Notes: generated by a model not told the origin, from the letters alone. 6,280 bases of DNA from an uncultured Haloferula sp. (GCA_946885645.1 CAMPGU010000245.1:1-6280); one strand, 5' to 3'. Positions 1 through 5,657 are shown, numbered from the stretch's first letter. A program made the numbers and translations.

Positions 1-689
1 AGCCGATGACGGCGCTCAATCCGGTTCACCGCATCGGCAAGCAGCTTTCCGAGTGTTTCCTGCTGCATAAGAAGATGAGCAAGAAGGAAGCCTGGGAAGC
101 CGCGATCGACATGCTCCGGCTGGTGAAGATTCCCGCGCCGGAGCAGAGGGCGGGGGACTACCCGCACCAGCTCTCCGGCGGGATGCGCCAGCGGGTGGTC
201 ATCGCGATGGCGCTCGCCTGCCGGCCGGATCTCGTCATCGCGGACGAGCCCACCACGGCGCTCGACGTCACGGTGCAGGCCCAGATCCTCGATCTCATGA
301 AGCGCCTCCAGGCGGAGATGGGCATGTCGGTGATGCTCATCACGCACGATCTCGGCGTCATCGCCGAAACGTGTGACGAGGTGGTGGTGATGTACGGCGG
401 CCGGGTGGTGGAGCGCGCACCGGTGGAAACGCTCTTTGCCAATCCCCTCCACGCCTACACCCGCGGGCTGCTCGCCTCCATCCCGCGGCTGGAGACGGAG
501 CGGAAGACGAAGCTGCCGGTGATTCCCGGCATGGTCGCTTCCTTGAAAGATTTCGTCCCCGGTTGCCGCTTTTGCCAGCGGCTGGACCGCCAGGGGAGCA
601 CCCTGCGCGACCGCCCGCCTTTCCTCGAAGCCGCCCCTGGCCACTGGGTGGAAGCTTGCCCGCTCTGCTACGCCTCGACCGACGTATGA
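1..689 (+). CDS. oppD: Peptide ABC transporter ATP-binding protein, OppD/DppD type (5' truncated by window)
   Basis: This is the C-terminal part of one of the two ATPases that power a peptide importer; it acts at the cytoplasmic face of the inner membrane. The frame is already open at the window edge: a Pro codon precedes the ATG at 6, and PMTALNPV matches the post-Q-loop region of OppD, so that Met is internal and Walker A lies outside. Counting residues from it, the ABC signature LSGGMRQR is at 56-63, Walker B LVIADEP at 76-82 (catalytic Glu81), the D-loop ALD at 85-87, and the H-loop LITHD with His114. The C-terminal oligopeptide extension (about 165-227) has VPGCRFC and a terminal EACPLC. 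Four cysteines remain, but the usual RC spacing is altered (RL in place of RC). The stop overlaps the next start as ATGA, so the two are translationally coupled. The exact peptide substrate (oligo-, di-, or other) cannot be told. Confidence 0.93.
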   Translation, partial: PMTALNPVHRIGKQLSECFLLHKKMSKKEAWEAAIDMLRLVKIPAPEQRAGDYPHQLSGGMRQRVVIAMALACRPDLVIADEPTTALDVTVQAQILDLMKRLQAEMGMSVMLITHDLGVIAETCDEVVVMYGGRVVERAPVETLFANPLHAYTRGLLASIPRLETERKTKLPVIPGMVASLKDFVPGCRFCQRLDRQGSTLRDRPPFLEAAPGHWVEACPLCYASTDV

Positions 690-1702
690 CCTCGATCCTC
701 TCCGTCCGCGACCTGAAGGTGCATTTCCCGGTTTCCGGCGGGCTTCTGATGCGCCGCATCGGATCGGTGCGGGCGGTGGACGGGGTGTCCTTCGACATCG
801 CCCCGGGCGAGACCCTCGGACTGGTGGGCGAGTCCGGCTGCGGCAAGTCCACGCTGGGCAAGGCGATCGTGCGGCTGACCGACCCGAACGAAGGCGCGAT
901 CCATTTCGACGGCCGCGATATCACCCGCCTCCGGCGCGGGGCCATGCGCCCGCTGCGGAAGGACATCCAGATGATCTTCCAGGACCCGGTGGAGTCCCTG
1001 AATGCCCGCCATAGCGTGCGCGAGATCCTGGAGGAGCCGCTCATCATCCACGGCTACGGTTCCTCTGCCGAGAGGCGGAAGCGGGTGGACGAACTGCTGG
1101 AGCGGGTGGGCCTGCAATCCGCCGCCGCCGACCGCTACCCCTTTGAATTTTCCGGCGGCCAGCGCCAGCGCATCGGCATCGCCCGCGCCATCGCCCTGAA
1201 GCCGAAGCTGGTGGTCTGCGACGAGCCGGTCTCGGCGCTGGATGTCTCCGTCCAGTCCCAGGTGCTGAACCTGCTCCTGGAGCTTCAGAAGGATCTCAAG
1301 CTCTCCTATCTCTTCATCGCCCATGACCTGGCGGTGGTGAAGCACATCTCCGACCGCGTGGCGGTGATGTACCTCGGCAAGATCGTCGAGCTGGCGGATG
1401 CCGTGAGCATCTACCAGCGGCCGAAGCACGCCTACACCAAGGCCCTCCTTTCGGCCATTCCCGAGCCGGATCCGACGCTCAAGAAAAAGCGCATCCTGCT
1501 GGAAGGGGACGTGCCTTCGCCGATCGATCCGCCGAAGGGCAGCGCCTTCGGTCACCGGATCGGGCATCCCCGCTACGAAGAAACCATCGGCGCAGACCTG
1601 TCCCTGCGCGAGATCGAAGCGGGCCACTGGGTGGCGGCGGATCCTTGCTGCCTGGAGGAAGCGGATTGGAAGCGGGTGAAGGCGCTGCCTAGCCACGCGT
1701 AG
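686..1702 (+). CDS. oppF: Peptide ABC transporter ATP-binding protein, OppF/DppF type
   Basis: This is the second ATPase of the peptide importer, expected to form a heterodimer with the upstream OppD-type subunit. It has 338 residues, normal for OppF. Walker A GESGCGKST is at 48-56, the Q-loop Gln at 99 (IFQD), signature FSGGQRQR at 155-162, Walker B LVVCDEP at 175-181 (Glu180), and the H-loop His at 213 (IAHD). A C-terminal oligopeptide domain runs from about 260. The ATG at 686 is chosen because [14 protein letters not shown] is the normal N-terminus and because it makes a 4-base ATGA overlap with the preceding stop; an ATG at 563 would only add low-complexity shadow of oppD. The usual cysteine motif PxGCxFxxRC reads PKGSAFGHRI here, so the first two metal-type cysteines are lost, and the only cysteines near the end are the pair in ADPCC (321-322). 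The TAG stop (1700-1702) forms the first bases of a 45-base repeat. OppF versus DppF is not resolved. Confidence 0.95.
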   Translation: MTSILSVRDLKVHFPVSGGLLMRRIGSVRAVDGVSFDIAPGETLGLVGESGCGKSTLGKAIVRLTDPNEGAIHFDGRDITRLRRGAMRPLRKDIQMIFQDPVESLNARHSVREILEEPLIIHGYGSSAERRKRVDELLERVGLQSAAADRYPFEFSGGQRQRIGIARAIALKPKLVVCDEPVSALDVSVQSQVLNLLLELQKDLKLSYLFIAHDLAVVKHISDRVAVMYLGKIVELADAVSIYQRPKHAYTKALLSAIPEPDPTLKKKRILLEGDVPSPIDPPKGSAFGHRIGHPRYEETIGADLSLREIEAGHWVAADPCCLEEADWKRVKALPSHA

Positions 1703-1744
1703 CGGCGCAGCCGCCTTGGACTGCGGCAGCCTGCTGCCGCTTTT
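1700..1744 (+). repeat. 45-base inverted repeat, left arm, supplying the oppF stop codon
   Basis: This 45-base stretch is the exact reverse complement of 2083-2127. It begins with TAG, which is the oppF stop. It contains two hairpins: GCGGC / GCA / GCCGC at 1702-1714, and GCGGCAG / CCTG / CTGCCGC at 1723-1740 followed by TTTT. A G at 1699 makes the 5' head read GTAG, the tetranucleotide known at the 5' end of many REP elements; whether this is a true REP head is inference. Confidence 0.95.
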
Positions 1745-1747
1745 CTT
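1723..1747 (+). terminator. Probable intrinsic terminator of oppF within the repeat
   Basis: A 7-bp perfect GC-rich stem (GCGGCAG / CTGCCGC) with loop CCTG is followed by TTTTCTT, 20 bases after the oppF stop. The shape fits a rho-independent terminator, although the U-tract is short and broken by C. Because it is part of a repeat, its terminator role may be secondary. Confidence 0.55.
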
Positions 1748-1767
1748 CCCCGCAGCCTGCTGCGGGG
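1748..1767 (+). repeat. CAG-CCTG-CTG hairpin unit
   Basis: A perfect 8-bp stem CCCCGCAG / CTGCGGGG (1748-1755 with 1760-1767) closes on the loop CCTG. The inner core CAG-CCTG-CTG is identical to that of the hairpin in the 45-base repeat just upstream, while the outer stem bases differ but still pair. Confidence 0.7.
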
Positions 1768-1803
1768 TGGGGGTGGGTGAAGGAATGGATTCCGCCTTTC
1801 CCA

Positions 1804-1827
1804 TAGGCGCGTTCGTGAGAACGCGAT
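1804..1827 (+). repeat. REP-like hairpin, distant copy
   Basis: The 24 bases are identical to those at 5705-5728 and 5742-5765. The unit is a TAGG head, a 7-bp stem CGCGTTC / GAACGCG (1808-1814 with 1819-1825), loop GTGA, then AT. The base before TAGG is A here, so the head reads ATAGG instead of the GTAGG seen beside the RAYT gene. It directly abuts an orphan coding remnant. Confidence 0.9.
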
Positions 1828-1829
1828 GA

Positions 1830-2027
1830 GGACGGCCGGATTACAAGGCCATCTATGGCATCGGAGGCCCCACGGAGCAGGTGAAAGACGTCTTCCACAA
1901 GCACCTCATCCAGGGCAAGGAGCATGCCGTTTCGCCCCTGCCGATGGACACCAAGGCAACGCCGCAAGAAGCCATCGGGAAGAAGCAAGCTCCGCGTTCC
2001 TCCGCGACCTCCGTGACTCCGCGGTAG
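1830..2027 (+). pseudogene. Orphan C-terminal coding remnant of unknown gene
   Basis: In the frame beginning at 1830, immediately after an in-frame TGA at the REP edge (1827-1829), there is an open stretch to a TAG at 2025-2027. It contains YGIGGPTEQVKDVFHK followed by HLIQGKEHAVSPLP. Third codon positions are almost all G or C up to about 1990, as in the real genes nearby, whereas there is no start codon near its beginning. This looks like the 3' end of a gene whose 5' part was deleted or replaced when repeats arrived. The last dozen codons coincide with a CGGAG-periodic tract and may not belong to the original gene. I do not recognise the family. Chance cannot be fully excluded for so short a segment. 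Confidence 0.45.
1990..2024 (-). repeat. CGGAG-periodic tract
   Basis: Read on the minus strand, CGGAG occurs four times at spacings of 8, 9 and 10 bases (plus-strand CTCCG at 1990, 2000, 2009 and 2017). The spacer bases are mostly CG-rich and similar to each other. It resembles a degenerate tandem array or a dispersed intergenic element; its function is unknown. Confidence 0.5.
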
Positions 2028-2061
2028 ATCGAGAGTTTACCAAGGCACTCCCGTCCTTCCC

Positions 2062-2077
2062 GGCCAGCAGGCTGGCC
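2062..2077 (-). repeat. CAG-CCTG-CTG hairpin unit, inverted
   Basis: A perfect 6-bp stem GGCCAG / CTGGCC encloses CAGG, which is CCTG on the minus strand. It stands just inside the right arm of the 45-base repeat, mirroring the CCCCGCAG hairpin beside the left arm. Confidence 0.6.
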
Positions 2078-2082
2078 TTGCC

Positions 2083-2127
2083 AAAAGCGGCAGCAGGCTG
2101 CCGCAGTCCAAGGCGGCTGCGCCGCTA
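2083..2127 (-). repeat. 45-base inverted repeat, right arm, supplying the stop of the redoxin-like gene
   Basis: This is the exact reverse complement of 1700-1744. On the minus strand it begins with TAG (2127-2125), the stop codon of the redoxin-like gene. Downstream on that strand a GCGGCAG / CCTG / CTGCCGC hairpin (2104-2087) is followed by TTTT (2086-2083), so it can also serve as that gene's terminator. The preceding base on the minus strand is A, so the head reads ATAG here. Confidence 0.95.
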
Positions 2128-3201
2128 TTTCTGCTCCAGGACGGCGGCGGCGGTCAGCTCCACGAAGGAGCCCATGGCACCGACGTAGTGGATGCGGCGT
2201 TCGCCATCGAGCACGTAGGCGAGCGGCCAGCCGGCGACGCGGTACTCGGCTCCCAGCTTGTTTTCGGGATCGGAAAAATTCGGCCAGGAAATCTCGCCGG
2301 ACGCCTGCATCACGCGCAGGGTTTCCTTCGGATCGCGGCTGACGCCGACAATCTCGAAGGGCTTGCCCGCGAAGCGTTTCCGCATCGCGCGGGCCATCTC
2401 CATGAGGGGCTCGTTGTTGCCCTCCTCGGAGCGCCAGAAGAGGAGCACCACCACCTTCCCGGCGTAGTCGGAAAGCTTCATCGGCTCGCCCCCGGAGCCG
2501 ACCCCCTGGAGATCCGGCGCCTGGCGGCCCTTGCTGAGGAACTGGATGATGTAGAGCTCGTCTTCCGCCAGTTTCGCCACCGTCACCCCGTTGATCTCCA
2601 CTTCGCTGCTCTCGATGATCGCCTTGCGCAGCATGGTCAGGCGGCGGCGCATCACCTCGGGCTCGTCGCTGAGGTTCTTCATGATCATGGCCACGCCGAG
2701 GGCCGCAACGCCCTGGACTTCCCGGTTCGGGCTCTCCTTTTCCACTTTTTCCAGAAAGGGGAGGACGCCGCCGTCGTGGGAGGCGACCAGGGCGAGGCAA
2801 AGCGGGGCGAGGCCCTTGTGCGAAAGGTGATATTTCAGCGCGGCCTCGCGGATCGCCGCGGAGGCTTCGGACATCAGGGGGCGGGAATTGCCGCTGTCGT
2901 CGCGGACGACGAGTTTCGCGGAGTGCCTGAGGAGCCAGGCGGCGGGCTCGAGGGTCCAGGCCTGGTTGAGGTTCGGCTGGATCACCGTCCACATTTTCTT
3001 CACCGCGGAGGCGGTGTCGGGGCGCTCCAAGGCGATTTTATTCCGCTCCTCCGCGTTCGGTGCCACGCCCAGCTTCAGCACCCATAGCTTGAAGTCGCGG
3101 TCGTAGGCATTGCTGATCTCCTGCGCCTGCTGGGGCGTGCCCGCGAATGCGGGAAAGACGGTCGCCGCCAACGCGGACACGAGGAGCAGTGAGAAACGCA
3201 T
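2125..3201 (-). CDS. Secreted thioredoxin-fold (redoxin/TlpA-like) protein lacking CXXC
   Basis: This encodes a 358-residue exported protein. Residues 1-20 (MRFSLLLVSALAATVFPAFA) form a signal peptide with a probable cleavage after AFA, so the ATG at 3201 is preferred over an upstream ATG at 3375 that would bury this signal. Residues about 25-220 are an alpha-helical region without a recognised domain. Residues about 224-358 form a redoxin/TlpA-like domain: GRQAPDLQG, KLSDYAGKVVVLLFW, FEIVGVSRD, GWPLAYVLD with the cis-Pro at 326, and a terminal helix. Where active members have WCxxC this one has EEGNN, so the two catalytic cysteines are Glu260 and Asn263. The only cysteine in the whole protein is Cys135, outside the domain. 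A direct thiol-disulfide role is therefore unlikely; a binding or scaffold role in the periplasm is inference. The gene is convergent with oppF and divergent from gatC, and its TAG stop lies in the 45-base repeat. Confidence 0.85.
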   Translation of the reverse strand: MRFSLLLVSALAATVFPAFAGTPQQAQEISNAYDRDFKLWVLKLGVAPNAEERNKIALERPDTASAVKKMWTVIQPNLNQAWTLEPAAWLLRHSAKLVVRDDSGNSRPLMSEASAAIREAALKYHLSHKGLAPLCLALVASHDGGVLPFLEKVEKESPNREVQGVAALGVAMIMKNLSDEPEVMRRRLTMLRKAIIESSEVEINGVTVAKLAEDELYIIQFLSKGRQAPDLQGVGSGGEPMKLSDYAGKVVVLLFWRSEEGNNEPLMEMARAMRKRFAGKPFEIVGVSRDPKETLRVMQASGEISWPNFSDPENKLGAEYRVAGWPLAYVLDGERRIHYVGAMGSFVELTAAAVLEQK

Positions 3202-3208
3202 GGTGCAG

Positions 3209-3236
3209 ACGCTAGCCGCCTCTCCGCGGCTGACAA
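3209..3236 (-). promoter_or_regulatory. Candidate promoter of the redoxin-like gene
   Basis: On the minus strand, TTGTCA (3236-3231, one mismatch to TTGACA) is followed after 16 bases by TAGCGT (3214-3209, a weak -10 match). Transcription would begin almost at the ATG, giving a leaderless or nearly leaderless mRNA. The spacer also contains a GCCGC...GCGGC inverted repeat. The call rests on consensus matching only. Confidence 0.3.
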
Positions 3237-3280
3237 GTCCCCCATTCGTCCCCGGGGCCGGCAGGGGGAGGCGGACGCTT

Positions 3281-3300
3281 CGCGAGTCCGGAATCTCGCG
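3281..3300. promoter_or_regulatory. Inverted repeat in the divergent gatC / redoxin-like promoter region
   Basis: CGCGAG (3281-3286) and CTCGCG (3295-3300) form a perfect 6-bp inverted repeat separated by 8 bases that contain TCCGGA, itself palindromic. It lies 59 bases before the gatC start, in the only gap between the divergent genes. It could be an operator or a leader hairpin, but GC-rich sequence yields such matches by chance. I find no convincing -35/-10 pair for gatC here. Confidence 0.25.
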
Positions 3301-3358
3301 CCGCGCGCAATTCCCGCCCTTGCCCACGCCGGGCCTTTCCTCTCCAATCCGCCCGCGC

Positions 3359-3652
3359 ATGGCCACTGAACACATCGATGTCCGCTACGTCGCCGGCTTG
3401 GCCCGGCTGGAACTCAGCGAGGAGGAATGCGCGGTTTTCCAGCGCCAGCTCGATGCCATCCTCGGCCACGCCGAATCCCTGGCCGCGCTGGATGTCACGG
3501 GTATCGAGCCCACCTCGTACCCGGCTCCGGTTTACGATGTGATGAGGGAAGACGTGCCGGCCGGGAGCCTGCCGCGGGAAGCGGTGCTCGCCAACGCCCC
3601 GGACCAGGCGCAGGACCAGATCCGCGTGCCGAAGGTTATTGCCGACGCCTGA
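3359..3652 (+). CDS. gatC: Asp-tRNA(Asn)/Glu-tRNA(Gln) amidotransferase subunit C
   Basis: This is the small subunit of the GatCAB amidotransferase, which converts misacylated Glu-tRNA(Gln) and/or Asp-tRNA(Asn) to the amide form in the cytoplasm. GatC wraps around and stabilises the GatA-GatB interface. The 97-residue length is typical. The family start DVRYVAGLARLELSEEE (about 7-23) and the later stretch PTSYPAPVYDVMREDVP (about 51-67) are diagnostic, ending in a DQIRVPKVI tail. The ATG at 3359 gives the normal N-terminus; an ATG at 3110 in the same frame would add about 80 residues read from the antisense strand of the neighbouring gene. No Shine-Dalgarno sequence is visible before it. gatA follows after 26 bases on the same strand, so the two are almost certainly one transcript. 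Confidence 0.96.
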   Translation: MATEHIDVRYVAGLARLELSEEECAVFQRQLDAILGHAESLAALDVTGIEPTSYPAPVYDVMREDVPAGSLPREAVLANAPDQAQDQIRVPKVIADA

Positions 3653-3678
3653 ACGCACCCTTTTCCCCTAAATTTCCG

Positions 3679-5100
3679 ATGTCCCTTTCCACTTCGACCA
3701 TCTCCGCGCTGCGGAAACGCCTGCAGGCGGGTGAAATCACCGCCGTCGATATCATCGATGACCTTGAATCCGCCATTTCCAGCCGGGATGCCGGGATCGG
3801 GGCCTATCTGTCGCGCGATCTGGCCGGGGCGCGTGCCGCCGCCGCCGCCGCGGACCTTTCCCGGCCTCTGGGCGGCATCCCGATCGCCCTGAAGGACAAC
3901 ATCAACGTGCTCGGCCAGCCCTGCACCTGCGGATCGAAGCTGCTGGCCAGCGGCTATACCGCCCCGTATGACGCCACAGTGAGCGCGCGCCTGCGCGCGG
4001 CAGGAGCGGTGCTTTTCGGCCGGGCGAATCTGGATGAATTCGCGATGGGCTCCGCCACCGAGAATTCGGCGCTCCAGGCGACCCGCAATCCGCACGATCT
4101 CTCCCGGATCCCCGGAGGGTCTTCCGGCGGTTCCGCCGCTGCGGTGGCGGCGGATCTGGCGATTGCCGCGCTCGGGTCCGACACGGGAGGCTCGATCCGT
4201 CAGCCCGCCTCGCACTGCGGGGTGGTGGGGCTGAAGCCCTCATACGGCCGTGTTTCCCGGTACGGCCTGGTGGCCTTCGCGTCCTCCCTGGACCAGATCG
4301 GTCCCTTGGCGAAGTCGGTGGACGATGCGGCGCTGCTCCTGCAGGCCATCGCCGGGCCGGACGGGCGGGATTCCACCTGCCTGAATGTCCCGGTGCCGGA
4401 TTACTCGGCGGAGCTGGACAAGGGCGTCTCAGGCATGCGCCTGGGCATCCCGCGGGAGTATTTCGGGGAAGGGATCGATCACGCGGTGCGGGCGCGCGTG
4501 GAGGCCGCTGTGAAGCGTCTGGAGGCCGCGGGCGCGGAGCTGGTGGATATTTCCCTGCCGCACACGGAGCACGCGGTGGCGACCTACTACATCATCGCCC
4601 CTGCGGAGGCCTCCTCGAACCTCTCGCGCTTCGATGGCATCCGCTACGGGAAGCGCGCGGCCAACCCGGAGGATCTGCTGGATCTCTACCGCCGCTCGCG
4701 GGAGGAGGGCTTCGGCCCGGAGGTGAAACGCCGGATCATCCTGGGCACCTACGTCCTCTCGTCCGGCTACTATGATGCCTACTACACCCGCGCCCAAAAG
4801 GTCCGCACCTTGATCCGCAGGGACTTCGAGACGGCTTTCGAGCACGTGGATGCCATCCTGACCCCGGTGGCCCCGGCCCCGGCACGGAAGATCGGGGAAT
4901 ATGCCGACGATCCGCTGCACGAGTATCTCTCGGACATCTTCACGCTGGGGCCCAATCTCGCGGGAATCTGCGCGATTTCCGTGCCCTGCGGTACCGTGGC
5001 CTCCGGGGAGGGGACGGAGCTGCCGGTGGGCCTCCAGATCCTGGCCCCGCATCTGGCGGAAGCGACCCTGCTGCGGGTGGCGAAAGCAGCGGAACTTTGA
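3679..5100 (+). CDS. gatA: Asp-tRNA(Asn)/Glu-tRNA(Gln) amidotransferase subunit A (glutaminase/amidase)
   Basis: GatA hydrolyses glutamine and passes ammonia to GatB, which amidates the misacylated tRNA. The 473-residue length is normal. The amidase-signature catalytic triad is visible: Lys72 in PIALKDNIN, the cis-Ser148 in PGGSSGGSAAA, and the nucleophile Ser172 in GSDTGGSIRQP. Further family hallmarks are CGSKLLASGY (84-93), FGRANLDEFAMGS (113-125), GLKPSYGRVSRYGL (184-197), APAEASSNLSRFDGIRYG (307-324), LGTYVLSSGYYDAYY (355-369) and a C-terminal PVGLQI. The ATG at 3679 gives the usual start; an ATG at 3427 in frame would overlap nearly all of gatC. The region before it is pyrimidine-rich (CCCTTTTCCCC) without a Shine-Dalgarno. 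gatB does not follow; rplI does. The subunit is expected to need a gatB located elsewhere. Confidence 0.98.
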   Translation: MSLSTSTISALRKRLQAGEITAVDIIDDLESAISSRDAGIGAYLSRDLAGARAAAAAADLSRPLGGIPIALKDNINVLGQPCTCGSKLLASGYTAPYDATVSARLRAAGAVLFGRANLDEFAMGSATENSALQATRNPHDLSRIPGGSSGGSAAAVAADLAIAALGSDTGGSIRQPASHCGVVGLKPSYGRVSRYGLVAFASSLDQIGPLAKSVDDAALLLQAIAGPDGRDSTCLNVPVPDYSAELDKGVSGMRLGIPREYFGEGIDHAVRARVEAAVKRLEAAGAELVDISLPHTEHAVATYYIIAPAEASSNLSRFDGIRYGKRAANPEDLLDLYRRSREEGFGPEVKRRIILGTYVLSSGYYDAYYTRAQKVRTLIRRDFETAFEHVDAILTPVAPAPARKIGEYADDPLHEYLSDIFTLGPNLAGICAISVPCGTVASGEGTELPVGLQILAPHLAEATLLRVAKAAEL

Positions 5101-5108
5101 ATCTTTCC

Positions 5109-5131
5109 TTGACTCCTAGGGCTCCGGAGCC
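5109..5131 (+). promoter_or_regulatory. Candidate rplI promoter element with 12-base palindrome
   Basis: The 67-base gatA-rplI gap contains TTGACT (5109-5114), a near-consensus -35 box. It is followed by a perfect palindrome GGCTCCGGAGCC (5120-5131) in the would-be spacer. No good -10 box sits at the expected distance, so the call is tentative. The palindrome could be an operator or, in RNA, a short leader hairpin; it lacks a U-tract and is not a convincing terminator. Confidence 0.3.
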
Positions 5132-5167
5132 TACCTCCGCCGCCCCAACGAACGCCCCACGACTCTC

Positions 5168-5641
5168 ATGGCCAACGCTCAAGTCATTCTCCGCGAAAAA
5201 ATCGAAGGTCTCGGTGCCGAGGCCGATGTCGTGAAGGTCCGTGCCGGTTACGCCCGTAACTTCCTGATTCCGCAGGGTAAGGCCTACGAAGCGACCCGCG
5301 CGAACCTCCGCCACGTCGAAAATCTCAAGTCCACCCGCGCCAAGCGCGAGTCCGAGGAACTCGAACAAGCGAAGGAACTCGCTTCCAAGATCTCCAAACT
5401 GCGCCCGAAGTTCACGCTCGAACTCGGCCAGGGCGGCAAAGCTTTCGGCTCCGTGACCTCGCTCGACATCCACAAGGAACTCGAAGCCGCCGGTATCAAG
5501 ATCGATCGCCACGCCATCGAGCTCGAGAAGCCGGTCAAGAAGTCCGGCAAGAGCGAAGTGGTCGTCCGCGTTCACCCGGAAGTCAGCACGATCCTCACCA
5601 TCAACGTCGAAGGCAACAGCGACGAGGCGGACGAAGGCTGA
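5168..5641 (+). CDS. rplI: 50S ribosomal protein L9
   Basis: L9 binds 23S rRNA through its N-terminal domain and reaches out from the large subunit on a long helix, helping reading-frame fidelity. The 157 residues are slightly longer than the usual ~148, owing to an N-terminal MANA and an acidic tail (NSDEADEG, 150-157). The N-terminal domain has QVILREKIEGLG (5-16) and the signature VVKVRAGYARNFLIPQGKA (21-39). A charged connecting helix spans about 45-78, and the C-terminal domain has FGSVTSLDI (93-101), IDRHAIELEKPVK (112-124) and VVRVHPEV (132-139). Codons are strongly biased (GAACTC, CGC, AAG), as expected for high expression. The ATG at 5168 is the family start, with no Shine-Dalgarno. 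It usually sits near rpsF, rpsR or dnaB, none of which is visible here. A terminator follows 16 bases after the stop. Confidence 0.98.
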   Translation: MANAQVILREKIEGLGAEADVVKVRAGYARNFLIPQGKAYEATRANLRHVENLKSTRAKRESEELEQAKELASKISKLRPKFTLELGQGGKAFGSVTSLDIHKELEAAGIKIDRHAIELEKPVKKSGKSEVVVRVHPEVSTILTINVEGNSDEADEG

Positions 5642-5657
5642 TCCCTGTAAATTTTCG

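Larger units (their letters stand above)
1703..2124. other. Convergent intergenic region packed with repeats
   Basis: This 422-base gap between convergent oppF and the redoxin-like gene holds no intact gene. In order it contains the left arm of a 45-base inverted repeat, a CCCCGCAG hairpin, a REP-like hairpin, an orphan coding remnant, a CGGAG-periodic tract, a GGCCAG hairpin and the right repeat arm. An ATG-initiated open frame at 1826-2188 starts inside the REP and runs through all these elements. It ignores the better-looking remnant frame, so I do not regard it as a gene. Confidence 0.8.

Noticed and set aside
668..1804. Minus-strand open frame of 378 codons opposite oppF
   Set aside because: It is the antisense shadow of a complete ABC ATPase with all motifs in place on the plus strand; the His/Gln/Arg/Gly-rich translation is typical of shadows.
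1700..2127. Terminal inverted repeats of an insertion sequence
   Set aside because: The enclosed 338 bases hold no transposase frame, the outer flanks show no target-site duplication, and each arm acts as a self-contained hairpin element at a gene end.
1853..2992. Minus-strand open frame of 379 codons overlapping the redoxin-like gene
   Set aside because: It is a frame-shifted, Arg/Pro/Gly-rich reading of the redoxin-like gene that continues through the intergenic repeats.
2188..3087. Plus-strand open frame of 299 codons opposite the redoxin-like gene
   Set aside because: The minus-strand gene has a signal peptide and a redoxin fold; the plus frame has no domain and is a shadow.
4429..5052. 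Minus-strand open frame opposite gatA
   Set aside because: It is a GC-driven shadow of gatA, with no recognisable domain.
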